Positions 1-11,421 of a stretch of 64,000 bases of DNA are shown here, piece after piece. The DNA is from Heliocidaris tuberculata (lineage: Eukaryota; Echinodermata; Echinoidea; Camarodonta; Echinometridae). The stretch lies in assembly GCA_025618425.1 (NCBI GenBank), contig CM046832.1, positions 60,353,087-60,417,086 on the forward strand, read 5' to 3'. The notes beneath the pieces were generated by a model. It saw only the letters and a list, made by a program, of their open reading frames with translations, was not told the DNA's origin and searched no databases. Position 1 is the stretch's first letter; each line of letters starts with the position of its first letter. A program made the translations under genes and the position numbers.

Positions 1-1840
1 TTATTATTATCGCAGATGTTCATTCATAAATTTTTGAAAAGGAATGTCACTCCTGCCTTTTAAGGATGCACCTAGGTTGACTACCTCATCAGAATTACGA
101 GGAGACATCAAACCATACAATTTTCATGTTATATGAGTCTTAAAGAAACTGCATTACAGCATTATATTTTAATCTAGATATCAATGAGACGAAACGTTCT
201 TGGCTTGTCCATATCCAGACAGGTGAGACAGAAACGTGTCATTTATCTGTAGTCATTATTCATGGAACTACATTAGTGGGAAACTAATGAGAAGGGCAGA
301 CACAACAGCCATTCGGGATCCTCTATGTTCTCATCACATGTAGTTTACATGGGACAGGGTTGTCTCCATTAAAAGGTACACTTTAACAAATTGTACTAAT
401 TTGACTTTAAAAGTACGAGAAAAAATCCCTGCAAGTTTTCAGAAACCGAAAGATATACGACTTACTTTTGTCACAGACTCTCAAGTAGCCCTTCAAGAAG
501 TTGAAGTTTATCTTATAAAGACAACTTCCATCAACGGGATTTCTATAGGGTCTGAAAGAGAGGACTACTAAATCGAAAGCATTCTCTGTACAAGCACATT
601 GTATGCTGATGCTTGCGGGGACCTGCTCATATTAGCATGAGAGAGGTTGGGCAAACGTCGTCTTTTAAACGGCGCCATTTTTTGTGTGTTCAATAAATAG
701 AGTTTAGCTTGCCTGTTAGTAATGATGATGGTACTGGTTACTTTATTTTCGTCCTCCAGAACGCATTCTTTGTTTCCAGATCAACTTCCATGACCCTCAC
801 GTGGGTAAGTGTCTATACATCAAATTAAACAGCTAAAAGTTTACTAAGGGACAAAATGTATGTTCAGTTAATGGTAGTCTATGGCAAAGTAAAAAAATAT
901 ATATATAAAACTACACAAAGGAACATATAAGACTTAAAACACATTAAGGCAGGAGAATACAAAAACCTTACAAAAGTATCGAGTATTTTCAGCCGGTTTT
1001 CGAATCAGTTAATAAGATTATCTTAATTTCATTCACATAGTTGGTCCTTCAAAGCTGACATAACTTACCGGTAATATGAATGCATAAGGATATACAACAA
1101 ATTATGACATAATATCCTTATCACAATGATTTTCAAAGCCAGAGCTCTTAAGCCATTCCAGTGTAAATAAAATGAAAATTAAGGCCTAATATTCGGAGCT
1201 GGATTATGCGAGGCATTTAATGAAACACAACACTTTATGAACAATTTTCTGATAGCCTAATTAAGAATTACAAGGATGATAGCAGATAGTTTGTGATACG
1301 TCGTTTACATTCATAGACCTTGAGGTCGCGTAATTATTATGTCATTATGCCATCCAATATAAAATCAAAAATTTACTGGAGAGCAACGATGCATGCAGGG
1401 AATTAACTCGTGCGGGACAGGAACCTATAGATTAAAGCCCATTGCGCAAACCAATCATGTCTCCCCAATATGAGCAAGAAAATTTGGTAATAAAGATTAT
1501 GATTAAAGATAAGTGATTATGCGAGAATTTTTCAGCATGGACCAGTTATCATTAAGCTGCATATCACACAGACACACACACACACACACACGCACACACA
1601 TCCACACCCTCGATCAAACACGAACACACACGCCACCCCGCCCTCCACAAAAAGATAAATTTGAAATACTGACCTTGTATCAATTAGCCTGAGAATTAAT
1701 ATGTATAGGGCATATTTACTGTTTGTTTCAACGTCGTTGCCAAAAATAGGAATTTGATAAGGTATTTAACATCAGGAGAGCTAAGACATTGTTAAATAAG
1801 TGCAGCTAATTTAAGCATTATATCAACCTGAATATTGTTT
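1..1840. other. Non-coding stretch
   Basis: I see no credible coding sequence here. The only recognisable structure is a short CA-rich microsatellite at about 1565-1600, continuing as imperfect CA-rich DNA to about 1635. The rest is AT-rich and unstructured. Confidence 0.6.
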
Positions 1841-2905
1841 CAAGGTTTCAAGGTTTCTTTATTTCCACATGTTTTTCAGTGTTTTACATATATACAAATT
1901 TATATTACATAATATCAAACAAAATTACGATGAGAAGTGTTTACATAAATGGAAAAATTATAAAAAAATTATTTTAAAAAAAGTACAGTAATTACATATA
2001 ATAAACAATTATACTATCATAATTTCGGTGATATCAGGCATAGTAAAGAAACAAAAGTGGAGGAGTCTATTAAAAAGCACAGCTTGTATTTTATAGACCC
2101 CTTTGTAAGAAAAAATATACTTACAAATGCTCTAAGTTTATGGAAATAATTACTAAATATATATACTTTACACTATCCCACCCCCCCCCCCTTACACTAC
2201 AAAACAGAATAATTGTGACAGTGGTATGTGTACAAATAAATATATTGGAAATAATAACAGGCGATGACTTCAGTAGGAGAGAAGAAAGAGAGAGATAGAG
2301 ACAGACAGTGAGAGATGGAAGATGAAGGATGGGGACGTTATACATTTTAATTCTTTCTGCAATGATGTTCTTTTCATTCTAGCTCAATTTTTGGTTCGAA
2401 ATGATATTTTCCCTGTTATTTTTTACCATTTAGCAGTTACATGTATATCTATTCAGCAGGAATTTTTTTAGTCTACGTTTAAATGAAAAAATGGTGGGAG
2501 CTGATTTAATAGTATTATTTAAGGAGTTCCAGAACTGTGGTCCGGTATATATAAAAGTCTTTTGGGCAGTAGCTGTCCTGGTCATTGGTAGATGTAGCAT
2601 ATTTGATTGTCTCGTGGGGTATTTGTGTACTTCATTGTTTTTCAAAAATATTTGCAATAAATTTTCTGGTAACTGATTTTTTTCCAATTGGTACATAAGA
2701 CAACCGAGATTGTACAAATATAATTCGTCAATTTTTAGGACCTTGTTATTATAAAAGAGAATGTTAGTTTGAGAACGATATCTTTTATTGCAAATGATTC
2801 TCATTAGCCTCTTTTGTAGTAACATAACTCTATTGAGATTTTGTTTAATAGAGTAGCCCCATGCGAGTATACCATAATTCAAATAAAGGGCAAAGAATAG
2901 GATGG
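1841..2905 (-). mobile_element. 5'-truncated non-LTR retrotransposon (CR1/L2/Rex-like)
   Basis: Read on the minus strand, this piece has the last part of a LINE reverse-transcriptase ORF (2905 down to 2430), about 590 bp of AT-rich 3' UTR, an AATAAA signal, and a terminal tandem 8-mer of type GAAACCTT (about two units, 1848-1868). A short 3' microsatellite instead of a long poly-A tail is typical of CR1/L2/Rex-type LINEs. The 5' end stops abruptly near 2905, as expected for incomplete target-primed reverse transcription. The clade is inferred from the tail and the C-terminal protein motif. Confidence 0.7.
2430..2905 (-). pseudogene. C-terminal fragment of LINE reverse transcriptase
   Basis: The reading frame is open from about 2905 to the stop near 2430 and encodes roughly 155 residues. 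The N-terminal part has the post-thumb signature LNYGILAWG followed by a basic stretch with LLQKRLMRIICNK. The C-terminal part has GPQFWNSL followed by SFKRRLKKFLL. This pattern is characteristic of the extreme C-terminus of CR1/Jockey/Rex-type reverse transcriptases. The endonuclease and the catalytic RT motifs are missing because the copy is 5' truncated, and an in-frame stop lies just upstream near 2908. The ATG-less start shows this is a continuation of a longer ORF rather than a gene. It is not functional on its own. Confidence 0.75.
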
Positions 2906-4782
2906 TTTAGCCAATCAAAAAATTGCTTTGAGTGAAAAAAAAAACACGAACTGGGCTCTCATTGTACGATTAAAACAACTCGACTCAGTAAGATTCAAAA
3001 AGTTACAATCAATTTTCTGCTCTATTTCTTTATCATCTCATCTAACCTATAATATACAACACGTTATATTTCCACGAAACAAGCCCCTGAGAGAGTATAA
3101 AGCAATTTTCCATTTTGGCTGAGTGCGTGAAGAGATTTCGCAAAAATTCCGCACGCTGCATATTATGATTGTATGCTTTGGCGATTTTGTGAAGCCACAG
3201 CTGTGGTAATACAACGCTCGAGCATTCTCACTCTTCATCCGATCTCAGCGTAGTGTTGCTCTATCTGCTAGTAAGAGGTGGGCTTTCCTCTTAAAGGATT
3301 CGTCATTTTGAGTCCCGAATTCGGTCAAGTTACGTCTCGAACCTCTTAGATTCTTGCTCCTCTTGATAGAGTCTGTGCCACGGAATAATGGATTTATAGG
3401 CAGTTAGAGCTTAGCAATCTTGAAAATCCGTCATTTGACTTACTTTGTAAAAGAGGAGCTTTCCGAATGCTTGTGAACATCATTTTTAGGAATATTTCGT
3501 GACAACCGCCACTTTGCACCCTCTCTACACATTATTTTACCAGAGATTTTTCCAGTAGCGCGTCTTTTAGTTAATATCTTATTCACAACTCATACTCGAT
3601 ACCATTAAAGGGCAGCGGTATTATCAACCTCTTTTGTGACCAAATATGATAGACTTCCTTACTGTTTGTGCATCGTGCATCTAATCAACCAAATAAGTAT
3701 TGATTTTTTGTTTAATGGAAAAGTCGATGACATATGGAAAATAGATCACTGATTTATAACGTATACGGGCAATGTATTCGAATGGAGTCAAGACATATAT
3801 GAGATTCTTGTAGCCGTGTAGCAGATTCTATTTACTTCAATAAAAAAAATGGCAGTTGAATTGTAAGAAAACCATGGATCTACGGTAGAATTACCTATTT
3901 GGTAACTTAACAAATCCTGTTTAGAATTACCTTGGAATTTACATTCCTGTGCTTCATCTAGTCAATCTGGTGTGAACTACAAATAATCATGTTTTGATTT
4001 TCTTCTGATGCATATTGTATTGGAAGTAAATCCAGTCCAGCTGGAATAAACATAACAGTTCGATTACAGTTGATACACATACTGGATTTTAACTTGACTG
4101 CAAGTAACTTCCATCGCAACTTGGATTTAACCACCATTGATACTCCGCGTGCTTCATTTAAATTTAGTGTCACAAAGGGATGAACGGAATCTGCAGACTG
4201 TCATACCGAATAAAAAAGAGAGTTAGCAAGTTTTTCTAATTAAAAAAGTGGAATATTTCTCTTGTCCATGCTCGACAGCTCAGAAATGGCAGGAATAGCA
4301 GAACTCAGATTTTTCTTGATTGAAACACATTTTTGATTTCCGGGCCGTGGAGAAACTGGGATTAAGAGAATTTTGTGTATGATTAAAGATTGATCGAAAT
4401 GATGGAGTCTAAAGCCTAATCAAAAGGATGGTCTATCACCTGTCCCGTCTTGTCTGTGATTCATGCGGATTACTTGACATTAATTGTCTTTCTATCAAGA
4501 TATATATTAGTATTGTCCAGTTATTCTTATCTCATTTGGATGAACGCATTGCTCTTTGATAGTCAGAGACTACATCATTTTGCTCTTGGTAATGCTTCTT
4601 ACAAGACAAGTATATCGCGACTCAGTGAAGCCATAGAATTTCGCTACCGTTGTTTTCTGCATTGTCTTATATCAGATATGCCAAGGGAACTTCATTCAGT
4701 GAACTCAAAAAAAAAAAAATCTTACAACGGTGACGATCTTTCGATAGTTATATGCATCCCTGTTTGAAAAGAGTGATTTAAG
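2906..4782. other. Non-coding stretch upstream of the GPCR
   Basis: No coding sequence, repeat or RNA gene is convincing. Open frames at 3958-4173 and 4450-4767 have no recognisable domain or composition. The second ends 15 bp before the GPCR start and could at most be an upstream ORF in its leader. No clear TATA box was identified for the GPCR. Confidence 0.5.
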
Positions 4783-6174
4783 ATGGCAGATAACACCACT
4801 GAGATAATTGTAGGGATTGATACAATAGTCATTTCGTTTGGCTCACTTAATCTGACGAAGATCGTAAACAATTCGTGTACCATCGTGAACGCGAGTCGCC
4901 ATGGGAAACCGATGTCGGCGGGTTTCCTCTCCTTCGTCGCCATCTTCTATGTGCTGGTAATCGTCTTCGGAATCATCGGAAACGGTTTGATCATTGTCGC
5001 CTTCTACAAGGGACCCAAGCTTCGACGAGTCACGGTTAATGTCATTATGTTTCATATGGCGATTGTAAACCTGATTCATGTATGCATCGCGAATCCTTTT
5101 GCGTTGATAAAGAATTATAACCCGGATCTTATTGAAAATAAAACGGTTAATTGTATGTTAGCAATGTCCTTCTGGATGTGTTTCACGATATCTCTATACA
5201 GTCTTGTAGCGATATCTGTAAATCGGTATTTACTTATTGCGCGTCCGACGACCACGTTTCGTAGATTTTGTACGGGTCGAGCGATCGCCATGGTTCTCAT
5301 TTCCATATGGATTCTTGCTTTCTTGCTCCATTTCTCGCTGTGGCTTCAGCTGGCTTGGTTCAGTCGTACAAGGATTAATCACGAACACGCTACCAATTGC
5401 AATTTCCATCAACATCGTATTTCTTCCATGGAGCTGGTCGTGATCTACTCCCTGGTCATATTCGTCCCGCCTTTAATCATAGTGCCCCTAATGCACTCCC
5501 TGACACTCTATACCATGAGGTCGAGTACCCGGCGCGTCCAGCGAGCAGCCGAGGCTGTCATGGTAAATCGACAAAAAGCTGGCAAAGACCAGTCCAAGTC
5601 TCCCTCGGGAACACATCTCGATATTAGCATTCCCATCACTGCTGGTGCATCTGGACTCGTGTATTCCCGTTCAGATGCCGAAGTTGTAGAGACTACTTTT
5701 CAATTAGTCAACCAGTCTCTTCGCGCAGCTGCAATAGTCATTAACCCTCCTCCAGCTTCGTCAAGCAACGAACTGGAAATAGAAAAGACGCTCGGGAGAA
5801 AGAAAGGCTCAAGGATCCATGGGATACTTTGTTTGTGTTGCGATGACCCCGAAATAGAGAATGGACCTCAGCGCCCACGACTTGGCCGTCCTCGTGGGGA
5901 GCTCCGTCTTATTCGATTAATGATATCAGTGTATGTTATCCTCATCGTCACCTGGATACCTACACTAATAATGATGACGGACGTGTTTGACTTGACAGAA
6001 CTTCACATTCATGGACTAGTCCGTCTTGGTTTACTTTATCCCATTTTCCCCTCCCTGGTGCCCTACGTCTATCTCTGGAGTAATCGGAACTTCCAAAGAA
6101 CTCTTAGGAGATCCCTGAAACGCAAGACTTCAAGCAAAATATACAAGCCCCCTGGGAATAAAGTGAACCCTTAA
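4783..6174 (+). CDS. Rhodopsin-type (class A) G protein-coupled receptor, single exon
   Basis: Intact 463-residue plasma-membrane receptor; the ligand cannot be assigned. The extracellular N-terminus (1-48) has sequons at N4, N23, N29 and N36. TM1 carries GNGL (66-69). TM2 has Asn (N96) where most class A receptors have the sodium-site Asp. TM3 starts at C124 and ends in NRY (147-149) instead of DRY. TM4 has W176. C206 in loop 2 can pair with C124. TM5 has FVPP (227-230). Intracellular loop 3 is long (about 247-373), basic and Ser-rich, with a CLCC cluster at 350-353. TM6 has TWIP (390-393) instead of CWxP, and TM7 has VPYVY (426-430) instead of NPxxY. A basic helix-8-like tail follows. The simultaneous departures at D2.50, DRY and NPxxY suggest a divergent lineage-specific receptor with altered activation. 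The ATG at 4783 begins a normal N-terminus, and no introns are needed. No AATAAA was seen within 600 bp downstream. Confidence 0.9.
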   Translation: MADNTTEIIVGIDTIVISFGSLNLTKIVNNSCTIVNASRHGKPMSAGFLSFVAIFYVLVIVFGIIGNGLIIVAFYKGPKLRRVTVNVIMFHMAIVNLIHVCIANPFALIKNYNPDLIENKTVNCMLAMSFWMCFTISLYSLVAISVNRYLLIARPTTTFRRFCTGRAIAMVLISIWILAFLLHFSLWLQLAWFSRTRINHEHATNCNFHQHRISSMELVVIYSLVIFVPPLIIVPLMHSLTLYTMRSSTRRVQRAAEAVMVNRQKAGKDQSKSPSGTHLDISIPITAGASGLVYSRSDAEVVETTFQLVNQSLRAAAIVINPPPASSSNELEIEKTLGRKKGSRIHGILCLCCDDPEIENGPQRPRLGRPRGELRLIRLMISVYVILIVTWIPTLIMMTDVFDLTELHIHGLVRLGLLYPIFPSLVPYVYLWSNRNFQRTLRRSLKRKTSSKIYKPPGNKVNP

Positions 6175-6817
6175 AAACGAGCTTACAGAGTCTTACAAAG
6201 TTACAAAGATTGTCAAAAAATATACAATTTAAATTTGCAACAGACACTTCCGCATTACTTATAATACTGGAGAGTACATAAAATTGTAATTTCGATATTC
6301 ATTTTCCAAATGACTTGTTGATTGTACAAGGGAAGTATATATGCTGTAAATAGATTAGCTCTGACATTGTACCAATTTGTTTCTCAATTTAAAATGGTAT
6401 ACATTTAAGTGGTATATAGAGTAAGCATAATTTTACACAGCGTAAAGCTCTTTTATCTCACTGAAATATGCGAATTTCTTACTCATTTATAATTGGAAGG
6501 TTGAGGATATTTTGTAATTTCCATGTGTACTACATCTACACAAAAGGCTTTTTATACTGACCAAAAGTTACTTCCACTTTTTCTTGTACTATGTTTTGAC
6601 TTTTTGTGTGGACTTTCATATACTATTCAATGATAAAGTGTGTATTTATTTTAATAATTCATTCAATTTTATGAAAATATTGGAAAAGAATAATAATTGG
6701 TTTGTTTTGGATGCCTCAAACTATAAACTTGAGCATCATGGAGTCGGAGAACATCGTTTAGAAATGCTGTTCTCAAGAAGTATTCGTTTTCAATGTACCT
6801 GTATTAATCTATTCCCC
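6175..6817. other. GPCR 3' flank
   Basis: AT-rich sequence after the receptor stop codon, probably including its 3' UTR. I found no AATAAA and no other feature. Confidence 0.4.
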
Positions 6818-7248
6818 TGTTCAGACACAAACACGAAACTCGATAAGAAACGTCGTATAAAATTTTCATCGTATAGCCTACGGAACGTTCAGACACATAA
6901 TTATCTCGACCAATTAGAACAACAAAAAAAAATCGTTTAGATGCGCAGTTTTCCACTGCGCATGTTGTTATGGTCGCCGCTAGCCCCCTCATCCATGGAA
7001 ATGAGAGGTAAGGTCACCTTTCGCGCGAGCCACTTTAAGCCCCGCCCAGTTATACCGTTCTATGGTCGCCATACATTTAGACACACACGGAAAGGTGTTT
7101 CGTTGTCGAGTTCTAGTTCGAAACGATGCTCTGACCCGAGTTTCGTAATGACGGTTCGTTAACTACGTTTCGTTTGTCAACGTACAAACACATACATCCA
7201 TCGTATAGCTATACCGTTTTGGTAAAAAAAAAAAATTGTGTCTGAACA
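6818..7248. mobile_element. TIR element, copy 1 (TGTTCAGACACAA family)
   Basis: A 431 bp element with terminal inverted repeats: it starts TGTTCAGACACAA and ends TTGTGTCTGAACA. It has no coding capacity. Short variants of the same CAGACACA word recur inside it. A second copy lies 62 bp downstream in the same orientation. Outer flanks (CCCC at the left, CCTG at the right) are not a clean target-site duplication, so the superfamily is unassigned. Confidence 0.75.
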
Positions 7249-7309
7249 CCTGTATGTAATACGGTACAATAAATCACCTAAAGCGTTATGCACTTCGCAT
7301 CTTACCCCA

Positions 7310-7929
7310 TGTTCAGACACAAAACGTTTATACCGAAACTCGATAAAGAAACGTCGTATAAAATTTTCATCGTATAGCCTACGGACCGTTCAGACACATA
7401 TCTCGACTGATTAGAAAAAAAAAATCGTATAGATGCGCAGTTTTCTACTGGGCATGTTGTTATGGTCGCCGCTAGTCCCTAGCCACAGAACTCCGTCTTT
7501 AAGAGTTCTGGGCCCCGTTGCACAAAATTTGCGCTTGAACGCAACTCAGGAAAATCTAACGCAACTTTATTTTCAGCCAATCAGAAGTGCGCATTAAGGA
7601 CTTGCGTTTGATTTTTAAGAGTTGCGATTAAACGCAAGTTTTGTGCAACGGGCCCCTGTGCGCCTAGCCCCTGTATACATGGTAAGGTCACCTTTCGCAT
7701 GTTAAGCCCCGCTCAGTTATACCGTTCTATGGTCGCCATACGTTCAGACACACACGGGAAGGTGATTCGTTATCGAGTTCTAGTTCGAAACGATGCTCTG
7801 ACCCCAGTTCCGTTATACGACGTTTCGTTAGTCAGCGTTCAGACACATAAATCCACATAAATCCATCGCATAGCTATACCGTTTTGGTATAGCTATGCCG
7901 TTTTGGTATAAATTTTTTGTGTCTGAACA
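7310..7929. mobile_element. TIR element, copy 2 (TGTTCAGACACAA family) with nested MITE
   Basis: Direct repeat of the 6818-7248 element, with matching blocks throughout (for example 7330-7484 matches 6832-6978, and 7680-7925 matches 7004-7243). It is longer because a separate palindromic MITE (7510-7656) interrupts it, and because a 20 bp sub-repeat (AGCTATACCGTTTTGGTAT) is duplicated near its right end. Confidence 0.75.
7510..7656. mobile_element. Palindromic MITE, GGGCCCGTTGCAC family, copy A
   Basis: A near-palindromic 147 bp element. It begins GGGCCCCGTTGCAC and ends with the reverse complement of GGGGCCCGTTGCAC. The arms of about 40-50 bp contain repeated GCGTTTGA/CGCAACT words. The short central segment carries AGCCAATCAGAAG, a CCAAT-box match. 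It is non-coding and sits inside the 7310-7929 element, so it inserted later. A second copy is at 55042-55191. Confidence 0.8.
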
Positions 7930-8589
7930 CCCTGTTAAATGATTTCGCAATCATGTTAGAGGGTGTTAAGTACATTCAAAAGTCGAAAATAATGTGTGAG
8001 CTATCTCATTTTCGTCATTATCATGTGAATGAACTTCAAGATAGAACTTTAACAAGTGAAATTTTTCGGTAAATATGTCATACTCCAAAAGCCTAACGGG
8101 GAATAGATATTAAGTCACGAGGCTTAGACCAAGCCTTTTCGACACGTTCTATTCCCATGAGACCATTTCTGTGTGCACTCTGCAGTGATTTCAGTGAGCA
8201 GCTTATTTTTGACATTAATTGAGAAGATTTAAGATTTAGCTATGATTCTGATGGTAACAAAACCTCGAAATACACAATTATTCTTGTTACCTACATAATC
8301 TATTTTTCAGAATGGCTTTAAAAGAAAAAAAACACACCACTATACACAAGTAGGCCTATACAAAATCTTCCAAATCACACTTGAAATATCTAATATTAAC
8401 TGGACCTTCCTCAACTGACTGGCATAGTGTAGGTCATCAGGTCATCCTGTAATTAAACATATTGTCATGCTACTATATGGCTATAGTCTCGCTCTATAAG
8501 CTGAAACTTAATTCAGACTCCAAATATTATTAGCAATGCGTCGTCTATGCTCCATTTTCTTTAGAATTGTCTCCCTATTTTGATATCAT
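7930..8589. other. Non-coding stretch
   Basis: No gene, RNA or repeat was recognised. Confidence 0.5.
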
Positions 8590-9040
8590 AAAAGAAACAT
8601 TTTAGCCAGGCACATACAAATTGATCTGATGTTCAACTGAAAAGTGCAATGACCATAAACACGAAATCCTGAGTGTGTTTGCGAACTGTTGAAAATACTA
8701 TTTTTTGTACAGTTTCCCTTTTGCAACGCAGACGTGACAGAATAAAGAACATTATTTATGAAAAGTGCAATAACCGTACTATCGAAATCCTCCAAATGTT
8801 TGCGATCCTCTGAAAATATCATCCCTTTTACATTTTGCAGCAAAAATGTGAATGATTAATAGATGAAAAGCGCAATGACCACAACATGACATTCTTGCAT
8901 TGTTTGCGAAGTGATTAAATTCATAATTCCTTGTCTTGTGGTATGTTTTGCAAGAAGACATGATGGATGTACAAATGAAATGTGAAATTACGACAATCAC
9001 TGTACATAAAATCCTGGGTTCGGTGTATCATTGGATTTTT
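8590..9040. repeat. Degenerate ~110 bp tandem repeat, about four units
   Basis: The block AAAAGTGCAATGACC followed by a GAAATCCT..TTTGCGA segment and a TTTTGCA.. segment recurs starting near 8638, 8760, 8863 and 8977, with substantial divergence and small indels. The open frames on the minus strand here are by-products of the repeat. Confidence 0.65.
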
Positions 9041-10872
9041 TTCAGTATGTACACTTCCAGCGTGATTACAACATAAATGCAGTATAATATGGATTATGGA
9101 TAAAGTTCGTAATGGATAAGATATAAAAATGAAATCTTGTAATTGAACAGCATTTCGAGAGAAACTTAAAGTAATTCAGAATTATTTATCAAGCTGTAGG
9201 TCAGTTGTTTGGACAAGCAAAATTACAAATAAGTGATGGAAATGACATTTACTGAAAATCGCAACTCACAGATAGAAGACCACATATTTTTTAATGGATA
9301 ACCAGTCCCCCTCTCCCCCCCCCCCAAAAAAAAAAAAACAACAACAACAACAACACAACGACAACAATAACAATAACAACAAATGATGCATAGTTACGTT
9401 TCATAATGTTCTATTTCAAAAGAAATCAAATGCCAACGGTAGGGGAACAATGACTTATTGCTCACTTGGTTATAATTTTCACCTGTTTTCCTTCTAAGTT
9501 TCCTTTAATATTTCCATCACGCATCATGCTGGCAAGGAAAATAATCAAGATAATAACCCACATCAACCGGGGGTGGAGAATCGTATAATTTTTCGATTAA
9601 TATCAACAACACCTCATTTAGATTCATCGAAAAAGATTTATGGTTCACAAAACGAGTTAGGAGGATCATCTTTTATGAATGTTTGCAGATAACAGTTTTT
9701 CATAAATTTTCTGCATTATAAAGATTTTTCTACAACTGTCAAAATTTATTCCTAAGGGGATGGGAGGATTCGTCTAAAAATATTTTCATGTCTTTGAATT
9801 GTGCGGAAATTAAGCTTGAAATTGATGGGAAAAACATACTGAAAAGGAAAATCACCATCTTATTTATGTTTTATTGTTTACACTTTGTTGCAAGCGTTCG
9901 AGAAAAGGCAACAAATTTAATTTAAAATTTTCGTTTTTCTTACATGTTTCTCATTTTTCGATTTAGTTTCTTCAGTGATTTATTCTGTGGCCTTACAATC
10001 CATGACAAGTTGTATTCATTTGCATCAAGTTATTTCTTATTTTTCAAACAACGATCTAGCATAAAGTTCATTACTAATATATCTTGTATGGCATACCGCA
10101 CTCCATATGACCCGGCTATACATCAAGATTTTAGACGAAATCCCATCTGTGCATGGTTAGATGTTAAAATTGGAAAAATTATAAATCCTTCTCATTAACA
10201 TTCCGAATAACATTAAGCATTTAAGAATGGACACTCTAAGGTAATGAAATACTTTAAAAGAGAAAAATAGCAATTCTATAGAATAGGCACCACAACTGCC
10301 CCCGCTTTGTAGCCGTTTTGGGCTTTTCTCCCAATGGAGCGAATTTTACTATTTAAACGATTATTTCGGATTTTTTTTCAACATTTACATGAACATCTGA
10401 GCCTGCAGAATTTCGTAGCATCTTAAGTTATGAGATTACGAGTATTTGACAGTAATATGCATCTAAATTTCGCTCTTTTTCAGAAACTGGCTGAGTTCGC
10501 TATAAATGAAAAATATTCTTGCAAGCGACATTTTGGTTGACATGTATTATTCTTTATGATTGTGCTACTTATTTTTACATGAATTTCTAAAGGTTGTATG
10601 CAATGTATGTATGTAAATTTATGTATTGCATTTTACACGGTGTATTAAATACATGCTCTTGCCTTCACTATATGGGTATTGAACAGCAATAATCATTTTG
10701 AAAGTTGATTAGAATATTTCTATAATATTGTTATCCTAAAACTTTACAATGAAAGCAAAGTTTAGTTTATTCTTGACTCTAGGGCAGCCGAATTCTTGGA
10801 ATGGTGACGTAGAGGATGTAATGCCAAAGTTGATTATCATAGCATTTAAATATTTTTAAAAATACATTCATC
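9041..10872. other. Non-coding stretch with C-run/A-run/(ACA)n tract
   Basis: A C-run, A-run and (AAC)n-type microsatellite lies at about 9307-9380. No coding sequence is supported; the 84-residue open frame at 9944-10198 has no recognisable features. Confidence 0.5.
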
Positions 10873-11421
10873 TTAAGTTACACTATATGACGACCTTGTG
10901 TAAGAAGAGCTTAGGCATAAAAGTTATTACAAATATTCTAGGCCTTTCAACTCTTACAATATGATGTAAATACCAACCCCACCCCACACACAAACACACG
11001 CCCACAAACACACACCCGCATGTGTATAACATATTGGCCTATACGTTTTGATTCATAAGATGAATGTAAGGTGTTCTTTGAAAGTTTCCATGGTGGGAAG
11101 ATAAGTTATGAGTTTGCGGTAACACCATGTAGGTTAGTCCTGAAAAGGACTGTTTGGTATCTTTCTTGTGAATTTTGTAGTTCTGAAAAGAACTCTCTTT
11201 GAAGAAAGAGTATATACTCGACGTTTCGATCAGTGTGCTCTGATCGTCATCAGGATGACGATCGATCAGAGCAGGACTAACCTACATGGTGTTACCGCAA
11301 ACTCATAACTTATTTTCCTACCATGGAAACTTTTATATTGTAAGAGTTGAAAGGCCTAGAATATTTGTAATAACTTTTATGCCTAAGCTCTTCTTACACA
11401 AGGTCGTCATATAGTGTAACA
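10873..11421. repeat. 0.55 kb foldback (long inverted repeat)
   Basis: The left arm has two blocks, 10873-10970 and about 11080-11140. These match, as reverse complements, the right-arm blocks 11336-11421 and 11273-11335 in the correct palindromic order. The left arm carries about 100 extra bp of CA-rich DNA (10973-11075). The central loop (about 11141-11272) contains short hairpins including GATCAGAG/CTCTGATC and the motif CGACGTTTCGATCAG. It resembles foldback ends of Penelope- or DIRS-type retroelements, but no coding part is present. Confidence 0.75.

Noticed and set aside
4450..4767. 105-residue ORF just upstream of the GPCR
   Set aside because: No domain, signal or codon pattern; it could only be a leader ORF.
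6584..6940. 118-residue ORF after the GPCR
   Set aside because: It runs into the TIR element at 6818 and has no recognisable domain.
8586..9000. Cys-rich minus-strand ORFs that look like secreted peptides
   Set aside because: They lie in a degenerate tandem repeat, and the repeated Cys/His pattern comes from the DNA repeat.
11220..11275. Hammerhead ribozyme core in the 11.2 kb foldback (minus strand CCTGATGA...CGAAACGTC)
   Set aside because: After the CTGATGA box the helix II closure leaves AAA instead of the required GAA, or else an unpaired first position. The fit is not good enough without a covariance search.
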